Below are positions 26,800-34,699 of a DNA stretch of 64,000 bases, piece after piece. The position numbers were made by a program, and so were the translations under genes. How positions within the stretch are numbered: position 1 is the stretch's first letter; each line of letters begins with the position of its first letter. The notes under the pieces were generated by a model, which saw only the letters and a list, made by a program, of their open reading frames with translations, did no database searches and was not told the DNA's origin. The stretch comes from Sandaracinus amylolyticus (lineage in GTDB: Bacteria > Myxococcota_A > Polyangia > Polyangiales > Sandaracinaceae): positions 10,354,001 through 10,418,000 of the forward strand of contig NZ_CP070225.1 of NCBI RefSeq assembly GCF_021631985.1. The letters are read 5' to 3'.

Positions 26800-29577
26800 A
26801 TGAGAAAGAGGCCGATCGCAACCCTCCTCGCTGCGTCGATCGCAGCCCTCGCCGGCGCGTGCGGCCCGAGCGGCGCGACGCGCATCACGACACCCGACAC
26901 CGCGCGCGCGGTCACGCCCACGAGCGCGCCCGACGAGACACCGCCCGACGGACCGCTGCCCGCGGGCGTCACACCGCTGCACTACCGCGTCGCGCTCGAG
27001 GTGCTGCCCGAGAACGATCGCTTCCGCGGCGAGGTGTGGATCCGCGCGCGCCTCGCCGAAGCGACGTCGCGCATCTGGATCCACGGCGCGCGCATGGACG
27101 TGTCGGCAGCGTCGATCGAGCACGTCGACGAGGAGAGCGACGAGCCGGTGAGCGTACCCGCGACCTGGCATCCCGCGGAGCGCGAGGGCATCGCCGCGCT
27201 GCGCACCGCGACGCCGGTCGGGCCGGGCGACGTGACGATCCACATCGCGTACGAGGCGCCCTTCGATCGCCAGCTCAAGGGGCTCTATCGCGTCGACGTG
27301 GGCGAGGATCACTACGCGTTCACGCAGTTCGAGGCGACGAGCGCGCGCTACGCGTTCCCCTCGTTCGACGAGCCGCGCTGGAAGACGCCGTTCGACATCG
27401 AGCTCACGGTGCACCGCGACCACGTCGCGATCGCGAACACGCGCGAGCTCGAGCGCACGCAGCTCGAGAGCGGGCTCGATCGGGTGCGCTACGCGACGAC
27501 GCTGCCGCTGCCGACGTACCTCGTCGCGATGGCGGTCGGGCCGCTCGACGTGGTCGAGGGCGCGGCGATCCCGCCGAGCGCGGTGCGCTCGCGTCCGCTT
27601 CCGTTCCGGGGGATCGCGGCGCGCGGTCGAGGGCCCGAGCTCGCGCACGCGATGGAGCACACGCCGCGCATCGTCGCTGCGCTCGAGGACTACTTCGGGA
27701 CCGAGTACCCGTACGACAAGCTCGACATCATCGCGGTGCCGGACTTCGCGTCGGGCGCGATGGAGAACGCGGGCGCGATCACGTTCCGCGAGTTCCTGCT
27801 GCTGCTCGGCGCGAGCCCGCCCGAGGATCAGGTGCGCGGCTTCGCGAACGTGATGGCGCACGAGCTCGCGCACCAGTGGTTCGGCAACCTCGTCACGATG
27901 CCGTGGTGGGACGACATCTGGCTCAACGAGGCGTTCGCGACGTGGATGGCATCGAAGACCGTCGCGCGCGTGTATCCCGAGATGAACGCGGATCTCGCGC
28001 AGCTCTCCGCGGTGCACGGCGCGATGGGCCAGGACTCGCTCGCGTCGGCGCGACGCATCCGCCAGCCGATCGAGAGTGATCACGACATCCGCAACGCGTT
28101 CGACTCGATCACGTACTCGAAGGGCGCGGGCGTGCTCTCGATGTTCGAGGCGTGGGTCGGCGAGGACGTCTTCCGCGAAGGCATCCGCACGTACCTGCGG
28201 CAGCATCGCTTCGGCACCGCGACCAGCGAGGACCTGCTCGCGGCGCTGAGCGAGTCGGCGGGACGCGACGTGATGACGCCGTTCCGCACGTTCCTCGAGC
28301 AGCCGGGCGTGCCGCTCGTCGAGGCGCGGCTCGAGTGCGCGGAGGGCGCACCACCGGTCGTGCACCTCGCGCAGTCGCGCTACACGCCGGTGGGCTCGAC
28401 CGCGCCGCGCGATCGCACGTGGAGCATCCCGGTGTGCATCACGTATCCGGCGCGCGGGACGCAGCTCGCGACGACGTGTGATCTGCTGAGCGCGGCGAGC
28501 GCGGACGTGTCGCTCGCGGATGTGTCGCCCGCGGAGGTGCAGGGCTGTCCCGCGTGGGTCATGCCGAACGCGGGCGCGCGTGGGTACTACCGCTGGACGC
28601 TGCCGCCCGAGCAGCTGCGGGCGCTGCTCGAGCGCGGTGGGACGCGGCTCTCGGCGATGGAGCGCGCGAGCGTGGCGAACAACCTGCGCGCGGCGTTCGC
28701 GAGCGCGACGATCCCGGGCGGCGACGTGATCGGGGCGCTCCCGCGGATCGCCGGCGACTCGGTGCGGGTCGTCGCGACCGACCCGATGGGCCTCGCGGGG
28801 AACGTGGTCGAGCAGATCGTGTCGCCGGAGCACGAGGCGGCGGCGCGCACCTGGGCGGGAGGGCTCTATCGCACGAGCGCGACGCGGCTCGGATGGACGC
28901 CTCGCCCGCGCGAGGACGGAGACACGCGGCTGCTGCGGCGAGACGTGCTCGGGTTCATGGCGAACGTGGCGCGTGATCCGCGGGTGCGCACCGAAGCGGC
29001 GCGTCGCGGGCGCGCGTACCTCGGCGCGGGTGGCGACGGTGCGATCCACGCCGACGCGGTCGCGTCCGACCTCGCGGGGATCGCGGCGGCGGTCGCGGTG
29101 CAGGAGGGCGATGCGGCGCTCTTCGACGCGGTGCAGACGACGCTCTTCGCGACCGAGGATGCCGTGGTGCGCGCGCGTCTGATCGCGGCGCTCTCGAGCA
29201 CCGAGGATCCCGCGCTCGCGGCGAGGGCGCTCGATCTCGGGCTCGACGCGCGGCTCCGCGTGAACGAGGTGCTGATCCCGCTGAGCGTGCAGGCGGAGCA
29301 CGACGAGGGGCGCGAGCGCGCGTGGGCGTGGCTGGTGGAGCACTTCGATCGGCTCGCGGAGCGCATCGCGACGACGCGCGCGGGCGCGACGCCGTGGCTC
29401 TTCGCGGGGTTCTGCTCGCGCGAGGACGCCGAGCGGGTGCGCACGTTCTTCGAGCCGCGCATCGCGGAGCTCGCGGGCGGGCCGCGCAACCTCGCGGGCG
29501 CGATCGAGGCGATCGAGCTGTGCGCGGCGAGGGTGCAGGCGCAGCGCGCGAGCGTGGAGCAGGCGATCGCGCGGTGA
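26800..29577 (+). CDS. M1-family aminopeptidase, predicted lipoprotein
   Basis: This encodes 925 residues. The signal MRKRPIATLLAASIAALAGA ends in a lipobox (LAGACGP, Cys near residue 21), so it is exported, unlike PepN. The N-terminal beta domain (TPLHYRVALEVLP) precedes the exopeptidase motif GAMEN at residues 319-323 and the zinc site HELAH at 354-358 followed after 18 residues by Glu 377 (HEXXH-X18-E). A conserved Tyr lies in the ITYSKGAGVL region. The C-terminal 350 residues form the ERAP1_C-like helical domain. It would trim N-terminal residues from peptides outside the cytoplasm, useful for nutrient gain in a predatory lifestyle (inference). Single-gene unit ending at the palindrome at 29581. 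Confidence 0.93.
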   Translation: MRKRPIATLLAASIAALAGACGPSGATRITTPDTARAVTPTSAPDETPPDGPLPAGVTPLHYRVALEVLPENDRFRGEVWIRARLAEATSRIWIHGARMDVSAASIEHVDEESDEPVSVPATWHPAEREGIAALRTATPVGPGDVTIHIAYEAPFDRQLKGLYRVDVGEDHYAFTQFEATSARYAFPSFDEPRWKTPFDIELTVHRDHVAIANTRELERTQLESGLDRVRYATTLPLPTYLVAMAVGPLDVVEGAAIPPSAVRSRPLPFRGIAARGRGPELAHAMEHTPRIVAALEDYFGTEYPYDKLDIIAVPDFASGAMENAGAITFREFLLLLGASPPEDQVRGFANVMAHELAHQWFGNLVTMPWWDDIWLNEAFATWMASKTVARVYPEMNADLAQLSAVHGAMGQDSLASARRIRQPIESDHDIRNAFDSITYSKGAGVLSMFEAWVGEDVFREGIRTYLRQHRFGTATSEDLLAALSESAGRDVMTPFRTFLEQPGVPLVEARLECAEGAPPVVHLAQSRYTPVGSTAPRDRTWSIPVCITYPARGTQLATTCDLLSAASADVSLADVSPAEVQGCPAWVMPNAGARGYYRWTLPPEQLRALLERGGTRLSAMERASVANNLRAAFASATIPGGDVIGALPRIAGDSVRVVATDPMGLAGNVVEQIVSPEHEAAARTWAGGLYRTSATRLGWTPRPREDGDTRLLRRDVLGFMANVARDPRVRTEAARRGRAYLGAGGDGAIHADAVASDLAGIAAAVAVQEGDAALFDAVQTTLFATEDAVVRARLIAALSSTEDPALAARALDLGLDARLRVNEVLIPLSVQAEHDEGRERAWAWLVEHFDRLAERIATTRAGATPWLFAGFCSREDAERVRTFFEPRIAELAGGPRNLAGAIEAIELCAARVQAQRASVEQAIAR

Positions 29578-29580
29578 TGA

Positions 29581-29618
29581 CGTGCGTGAATGGATCCGGG
29601 GGGATCCATTCACGCACG
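29581..29618. terminator. Perfect 17-bp inverted repeat between convergent genes
   Basis: CGTGCGTGAATGGATCC is repeated in perfect inverted order around a GGGG loop. It starts 3 nt after the aminopeptidase stop and ends 13 nt before the stop of the convergent gene at 29632. Very strong stem, AT-richer than its surroundings, no T-tract. Most likely a bidirectional terminator. Confidence 0.6.
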
Positions 29619-29631
29619 TGATGGATTGGGC

Positions 29632-31011
29632 TCAGCGGCAGGTCTGCACGCGACGCGTGTCGCGGGGCGTGCAGATCAGCCCCAGCGGGCCCAGCAGGCC
29701 ATCGCACTCGACCCACGTGCCCTCGGCGCCGCAGCCGGGGACACCGCCGCGCCAGCCCTGGCCGGTGCAGCGCATGAGCACGGTGAGCGCGCTGCACTGG
29801 CGGTGGATCTGCTCGAACTCGCGCTCCTCGTTGCCGTTGCAGTCGTAGTCGAACGAGCACGAGGTGCCGGGGCCGCCGTCGCGGCAGTACGGCATGCGGA
29901 AGAAGCGCGTCTGCGCGGGATTGACCGCTTCGCCGACCGGCGTGGGCTCGTCGAAGCAGTCGCCGCCGTTCGGCGTGGTGCCCGCCGGGCACGAGCAGTC
30001 GCGGATCGCGCGGTTCACGCTGCCGAAGCCGTCGGCGTCGGTGTCGCCGTAGCACTCGATCTCGACGATCTCCTCGTCGACCGCGCCGTCGCAGTCGTCG
30101 TCGAGCTCGTTGCACTGCTCGGGCGCGCCCCCGTAGCGGTTGGGATCGAGGTCGTCGCAGTCGTCGCCGCACGCGCCGATCAGCTCGGGGGCGTGGCCGT
30201 CGCGATCCATGTCGACGAGCGCGACCTCGCAGCCCGTGCGCGGGTTGCACATCGCGGTGTGGCAGTCGTCCTCGGGCGCGCACGGAGGAGGGACGCCGCG
30301 CTGACAGCCGGCGTTCACGTCGCACGACTCCTCGCCGGTGCACGCGTCGACGTCGTCGCAGTCGAGATCCTCGCGACACGAGGGATGGCAGTCGGGCTCG
30401 CAGCCGTCGCCCGCCATCGAGTTGCCGTCGTCGCACTCCTCGCCTTCTTCGTGCACGCCGTTGCCGCAGCCGGCAGGGATGCACACGCCCGAGTCGCACA
30501 CGCCGGGCTCGCCGCTCGGCGTCGTGCAGACGCGATCGGTCGAGGGCACGCCGGGCTCGCACTTCGATCCCGCGCTGCAGATCTCGACGCCGTTGCACGG
30601 GTTCTCGTCGTCGCAGTCGAGCGGGTCGTCGCAGCTCGGCACGCACGAGACGGGCTCGCATCCGTCGCCGGTGCGATCGTTCGCGTCGTCGCACAGCTCG
30701 CCGGTGCTCGAGTCGACGACTCCGTCGCCGCAGAACGAGAGCTCGCAGCGATCGTCGACGCAGATCAGCGATGCGCCGTCGGCGCCGCACGGCGTGCCGT
30801 TCGGCTGGCCGAGACACTCGTCGTCGGGCGGACCCGCATCGCCGCGGTCGGCGTCGGGGCGCGACGCGTCGATCGGGCCGGCGTCGAACGCGCCGGCATC
30901 GAAGCCGCCGCTGGGATCGGGCGGATCGACGTCGAGCGTGAGGCCGCAGCCCGCGACGCCGGTGATGGAGAGAAAAGCAAAGGCGGAGAAGACGTGCGCG
31001 CGGAGGTGCAC
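29632..31011 (-). CDS. MopE-like Cys-rich lipoprotein with DUF4215-type repeats
   Basis: This encodes 459 residues. The signal is MHLRAHVFSAFAFLSITGVA with lipobox Cys (VAGCG) near residue 22, followed by a low-complexity linker of Asp-Ala-Gly units. DUF4215-type repeats with the pattern CGDG-V-x-GE-x-CDD-x-N-x-x-x-GDGCE occur twice (SFCGDGVVDSSTGELCDDAN; ECDDGNSMAGDGCE). A MopE-type metal-binding motif follows: CDDLDPNRYGGAPEQCNELD then DDCDGAVDEE. The C-terminus has further Cys pairs. MopE proteins bind copper or calcium at the cell surface; here metal binding is plausible but unproven. Upstream lies the tandem repeat block at 31053. Confidence 0.85.
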   Translation of the reverse strand: MHLRAHVFSAFAFLSITGVAGCGLTLDVDPPDPSGGFDAGAFDAGPIDASRPDADRGDAGPPDDECLGQPNGTPCGADGASLICVDDRCELSFCGDGVVDSSTGELCDDANDRTGDGCEPVSCVPSCDDPLDCDDENPCNGVEICSAGSKCEPGVPSTDRVCTTPSGEPGVCDSGVCIPAGCGNGVHEEGEECDDGNSMAGDGCEPDCHPSCREDLDCDDVDACTGEESCDVNAGCQRGVPPPCAPEDDCHTAMCNPRTGCEVALVDMDRDGHAPELIGACGDDCDDLDPNRYGGAPEQCNELDDDCDGAVDEEIVEIECYGDTDADGFGSVNRAIRDCSCPAGTTPNGGDCFDEPTPVGEAVNPAQTRFFRMPYCRDGGPGTSCSFDYDCNGNEEREFEQIHRQCSALTVLMRCTGQGWRGGVPGCGAEGTWVECDGLLGPLGLICTPRDTRRVQTCR

Positions 31012-31052
31012 GTATCCAGCCTAGCGGAACGCGAGATGCTGCGCGAATCCGC

Positions 31053-31333
31053 GCTTGCGGGAGTGCTCGCCTGCGCAGGGCCCGCACGGGAGCGTGCTCC
31101 GCACGCGGACGGGAGGGCCCGGAGTGGGCGAGCCGAGTTGAGACTCGCTTGCGGGAGTGCTCGCCTGCGCAGGGCCCGCACGGGAGCGTGCTCGGCACGC
31201 GTACGGGAGGGCCCGGAGTGGGCGAGCCGAGTTGAGACTCGCTTGCGGGAGTGCTCGCCTGCGCAGGGCCCGCACGGGAGCGTGCTCGGCACGCGTACGG
31301 GAGGCCCGGAGTGGGCGAGCCGAGTTGAGACTC
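31053..31333. repeat. Three tandem copies of a 94-bp unit with nested inverted repeats
   Basis: Units start at 31053, 31147 and 31241 (94, 94 and 93 bp). Copies 2 and 3 are nearly identical; copy 1 has a few changes around GCACGCGGACGG. Each unit contains a nested dyad: outer GCTCGCC/GGCGAGC, middle GGGCCC/GGGCCC, inner GCGTGC-TCG-GCACGC, so one unit can fold as a long imperfect hairpin. The unit junction contains a smaller dyad CGAGT-TGAG-ACTCG; next to the der stop it is a 7-bp stem, GCCGAGT/ACTCGGC. The array fills nearly all of the 324-bp gap 31012-31335 between the der stop and the start of the MopE-like gene. No protein-coding gene is supported in the gap. Confidence 0.9.
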
Positions 31334-31335
31334 GG

Positions 31336-32763
31336 CTACTCGCGCCGCGTCTTGCGCTTCCAGGAGAGGCGGATCGGCGTGCCCTCGAAGCCGAAGCGCT
31401 CGCGCAGCGCGTTCGCCACGTAGCGCTGATAGCTGAAGTGCACGGCCTCGGGCTCGTTCGTCACGATCACGAAGCGCGGCGGGCGCGTCTCGGCCTGCGT
31501 CACGTAGTAGAGCCGCACTGCCTTGCCCTTCTGGGTCGGAGGCGGGTGGTGCTCCAGCACTTCCTCGAAGAAGCGGTTGAGCTCCGCGGTGGTCACGCGC
31601 TTGCGATGCTCGGCGAGCGCGGCGTTCGCGGCCTCGATCAGCTTGTTCACCGCGCGGCCGGTCTTCGCGCTGACCGTGACGACGCGCGCCCAGGGCGCGA
31701 ACGAGAGCACTTCGCGCGCACGCGCGACCGCCTTCTTGCGCTCGACGTCGCTCATCAGGTCGCCCTTGTTGAGCCCGACCACGAGCGCGCGGCCGCGATC
31801 GACGACGAGCCCCGCGAGCTTCGCGTCCTGCTCCGCGATCCCTTCCGCGGCGTCGACCAGCAGCACCACGACGTGGCTGCGCTCGATCGCCTTGATCGCC
31901 TTCATCACCGCGAGGCCCTCGACACCCTTGTCGATGCCGCGCTTGCGGCGCATGCCCGCGGTGTCGATCAGCACCCACTTGTCCTCGCCGCGCTCGTAGA
32001 GCGCGTCGATCGCGTCGATCGTGGTGCCGGGGCGCGAGTCGACGAGCTGGCGGTTCTCGCCGAGCAGGCGGTTCACCAGCGAGCTCTTGCCCGCGTTGGG
32101 GCGGCCGACGATCGCGACGCGCGGGATAGCCTCGTCCCACTGCTGCGAGGCGCCGGTGCCTTCGGCGGGCAGCGCCTCGGCGACCGCGTCCTCGAGCTCC
32201 GACATGCCGTTGCCGTGGAGCGCGCTGATCGGGATCAGGCGATCGATGCCGAGCTCGTAGAGCTCCATGCCCGCCAGCACCTGGGCCTTCGAGTCGGCCT
32301 TGTTCGCCGCGTAGATCACGGGCTTGTCGGCGCGGCGCAGGAGCGAGATCGCGGCCTGGTCGGCGCTGGTCGCGCCGGTCGTCGCGTCGAGCACGCACAC
32401 CACGACGTCGGCCTCTTCGAGGGCGAGCTTCACGTGCTGCGCGATGCCCTCCTTCATCGGATCGTCGCTCTCGGGATCGAAGCCGCCGGTGTCGACCAGC
32501 ACGACCTCGCGCCCCAGCATCAGCGTGTCGGCGTAGTGGCGATCGCGGGTGACGCCGGCGACGTCCTCGACGATCGCGATGCGCTGTCCCGCGAGGCGAT
32601 TGAAGAGCGTGCTCTTGCCGATGTTGGGTCGACCGACGATCGCGACGACCGGGCGCGCGTAGATCGCACCCGCGGGCACCGGCTGCTTGCGCCGGTTGCG
32701 CTTCTTCTTCTGCGGAGCGCCTTCTTCCTCGAAGGGCGTCTCCTCGAACTCCTCGTCGCTCAC
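31336..32763 (-). CDS. der: Ribosome biogenesis GTPase Der (EngA)
   Basis: This encodes 475 residues from a GTG at 32763 that overlaps the era stop (GTGA). Two G domains: the first with GRPNIGKSTLFNRLAGQ near residue 44, DTGGF and NKAD; the second with GRPNAGKSSLVNRLLGE, DTAGMRRK and NKGD. A C-terminal KH-like domain follows (LNRFFEEVLEHHPPP, FVIVTNEPEAVHFSYQRYV). An N-terminal extension of about 40 acidic then basic residues (SDEEFEETPFEEE, KKKRNRRK) precedes the first domain. Der acts in 50S subunit assembly. The very long open frame upstream of this start is a shadow of era and others. Confidence 0.95.
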   Translation of the reverse strand: MSDEEFEETPFEEEGAPQKKKRNRRKQPVPAGAIYARPVVAIVGRPNIGKSTLFNRLAGQRIAIVEDVAGVTRDRHYADTLMLGREVVLVDTGGFDPESDDPMKEGIAQHVKLALEEADVVVCVLDATTGATSADQAAISLLRRADKPVIYAANKADSKAQVLAGMELYELGIDRLIPISALHGNGMSELEDAVAEALPAEGTGASQQWDEAIPRVAIVGRPNAGKSSLVNRLLGENRQLVDSRPGTTIDAIDALYERGEDKWVLIDTAGMRRKRGIDKGVEGLAVMKAIKAIERSHVVVLLVDAAEGIAEQDAKLAGLVVDRGRALVVGLNKGDLMSDVERKKAVARAREVLSFAPWARVVTVSAKTGRAVNKLIEAANAALAEHRKRVTTAELNRFFEEVLEHHPPPTQKGKAVRLYYVTQAETRPPRFVIVTNEPEAVHFSYQRYVANALRERFGFEGTPIRLSWKRKTRRE

Positions 32764-33749
32764 GGCAGGCTCCCTTCGCGCGTCAGGCGGCGGACCTTCT
32801 CGGGGTCCTCGGTCCAGCCCGGCACCACCTTCACGAAGGTGCGCAGGAACACCTTGCGCTCGAGCATCGACTCGATGTTCTCGCGCGCCTCCTGGCCGAT
32901 CGTCTTCAGCATCTCGCCGCGCGCGCCGATCACGATCGCCTTGTGCGAGTCCTTGGTGACGATGATCGTCACGCCGACGCGCAGCAGCTTGCCCTCGTCG
33001 ACCCACTCGTCGACCTGCACCGCGACGCCGTGCGGCACTTCCTGTCGCACGTGCGCGAGCAGCGCTTCGCGCACCAGCTCCGCGACGAAGAAGCGCTCGG
33101 GACGATCGGTGAGCACGTCGTCCTCTTCGTAGAGGAGGCCCTCGGGCAGGTGCTCGCGGATCTCCTTCACGATCGGCGCGAGGTTCGCGCCGCGCAGCGC
33201 CGAGCAGGGCACGATCGTCGCCCAGGGGTGCGCTTTCGCGAGCACCTCGAGCGTCGGGAGCAGCTGGCCCTTGTCCTTGACCTTGTCGACCTTGTTGAGC
33301 GCGAGGACGATCGGCTTGCCGAGCGGCTTCATCAGCTCGAGCACGCGCTGATCCTCGGGCGCGAGCGCGCGGCGCTTCACCACGTCGCTGGCGTCGACGA
33401 GCAGGAGCAGCACGTCGCCCTGCTCGAGCGCGCCCTGCGCTTCTTCGACGAGCACGCGGCCGAGCATGCTCTTGGGCGCCTCGAGGCCGGGCGTGTCGAG
33501 GAACGCGATCTGCGTGCGCGCGCCCTCGACCGGCGCGTCGAACACGCCGAGCAGCACCGTGCGCGTGGTGCCGGGGCGCGGCGCGACGATCGCGAGCTTC
33601 GTCCCGAGGAGGGCGTTGAGCAGGGTGGACTTGCCGACGTTCGGACGCCCGGCGATCACGCAGCGACCCGCGCGCGGCGGGGCCGCGTCGGGCTTCTGCT
33701 TGCGATTCTGGGCCGAATCGCGAGGTGTGGTGCTGCGGGGGCGGGCCAT
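32760..33749 (-). CDS. era: GTPase Era
   Basis: This encodes 329 residues. After a basic 25-residue leader the G domain shows GRPNVGKSTLLNALLG, a T-R-T switch I, DTPGLEAPKS and NKVDKVKD. The C-terminal KH domain carries FFVAELVREALL, IIVTKDSHKAIVIGARGEML and the final Lys/Arg-rich FLRTFVKVVPGW. Era binds 16S rRNA in 30S maturation. era and der are a coupled two-gene unit; a TAGACT hexamer lies 12 nt ahead of the era ATG. Confidence 0.95.
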   Translation of the reverse strand: MARPRSTTPRDSAQNRKQKPDAAPPRAGRCVIAGRPNVGKSTLLNALLGTKLAIVAPRPGTTRTVLLGVFDAPVEGARTQIAFLDTPGLEAPKSMLGRVLVEEAQGALEQGDVLLLLVDASDVVKRRALAPEDQRVLELMKPLGKPIVLALNKVDKVKDKGQLLPTLEVLAKAHPWATIVPCSALRGANLAPIVKEIREHLPEGLLYEEDDVLTDRPERFFVAELVREALLAHVRQEVPHGVAVQVDEWVDEGKLLRVGVTIIVTKDSHKAIVIGARGEMLKTIGQEARENIESMLERKVFLRTFVKVVPGWTEDPEKVRRLTREGSLP

Positions 33750-33761
33750 GACGGAAGCGCG

Positions 33762-33767
33762 AGTCTA
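33762..33767 (-). promoter_or_regulatory. Candidate -10 element (TAGACT) for era-der
   Basis: On the - strand TAGACT ends 12 nt before the era ATG at 33749. It is the best TAGNNT match in the window. A -35 box is not evident. Confidence 0.4.
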
Positions 33768-33876
33768 GTGCTCGGCGCCGTCTCGTCGAGCGCGGGGGCG
33801 CGCAGCGTCGTGCGGTAGAGGTACGATGCGGGTGAACCGGGTCGCGCTGGCAGGGTGCGCGGTCGGGCGGAGGCGA

Positions 33877-34686
33877 GTGAGGGAGCACGTCGTCGCGGTC
33901 GCATTGTCGGGGTTGTGCGTGGTCCACGCGGGGTGCGCGCTCGAGCGCATCGGCATCGTGCCGTACGCGTCGCCGCGAGACGGAGGTGCGCAGCGGGACG
34001 CGGGCACGATCGATCCCGGCGACGCGGGCACGATCGACGTCGATGCGGGCTCGAACGACGCGGGCTCTCCCGATGCCGGGCGCCATCCGCTGTGCGCCGA
34101 CGACCCTGCGCTGGTCGCTTGTTATCCGTTCGACGGCGACGCGCGCGACCACGGGCCCCGCGCGAACGATCTGCTGGTGACCGGGGTGGGCTGGGATCCG
34201 GATGGCGGGATGGTGCTCGGCGCGGCGAGCAGCGCGGTGGTCGCGACGCGACCGGAGCTCGCGCACACCGAGACGTCGATCCTGGCGTGGGTGCGGCTCG
34301 ACTCGCTCCCGCTCACCGGGCGCGTGGGGCTCGTCGATCACGACGGGCAGTACGGCATCTTCGTGCATCCCGGTGGCGAGCTGCGCTGCGCGATCACGAT
34401 CGCGGGATCGGGCTGGGCGATGGCCGCGGCGGTGATCGGAGCGCGCGAGTGGCATCACGTCGCGTGCGTCGCGGAGCAGGCGACGCTGCGGCTCTACGTC
34501 GACGGCAGGGAGGTCGCGACGACGCCCGCGGCGATGACCCGCACGCCGGGGAGCTCCGCGCTCTACGTCGGCGAGAACGGGCCCACCGGCGACGATCAGC
34601 TGATCGGGGCGATCGACGATCTGCGGATCTGGGACGAGCCGTTCACCGCGCAGCAGGTCGCTGCCGACGAGCGCGCCGGTCGCTGA
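33877..34686 (+). CDS. Predicted lipoprotein with LamG/concanavalin-like domain
   Basis: This encodes about 269 residues from a GTG at 33877, chosen because GGAGG lies just upstream and the product then begins with a compact lipoprotein signal (EHVVAVALSGLCVVHAGC). An ATG at 33826, 4 nt after TAGAGG, would add 17 residues and could be a leaderless start. After the lipobox a linker of Asp-Ala-Gly units (AGTIDPGDAGTIDVDAG) leads to a LamG-type jelly-roll: LVACYPFDGDARDHGPRAND, SILAWVRLDSLPL, EWHHVACVAEQATLRLYVDG and AIDDLRIWDEPFTAQQV. Such domains bind glycans or proteins at the surface. Next gene is convergent, 13 bp away. Confidence 0.85.
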   Translation: MREHVVAVALSGLCVVHAGCALERIGIVPYASPRDGGAQRDAGTIDPGDAGTIDVDAGSNDAGSPDAGRHPLCADDPALVACYPFDGDARDHGPRANDLLVTGVGWDPDGGMVLGAASSAVVATRPELAHTETSILAWVRLDSLPLTGRVGLVDHDGQYGIFVHPGGELRCAITIAGSGWAMAAAVIGAREWHHVACVAEQATLRLYVDGREVATTPAAMTRTPGSSALYVGENGPTGDDQLIGAIDDLRIWDEPFTAQQVAADERAGR

Positions 34687-34699
34687 TCCGATCGGTCCG

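Noticed and set aside
31053..31333. CRISPR-like repeat array
   Set aside because: The units are 94 bp, directly abutting, with no unique spacers and only three copies; no cas genes are present.
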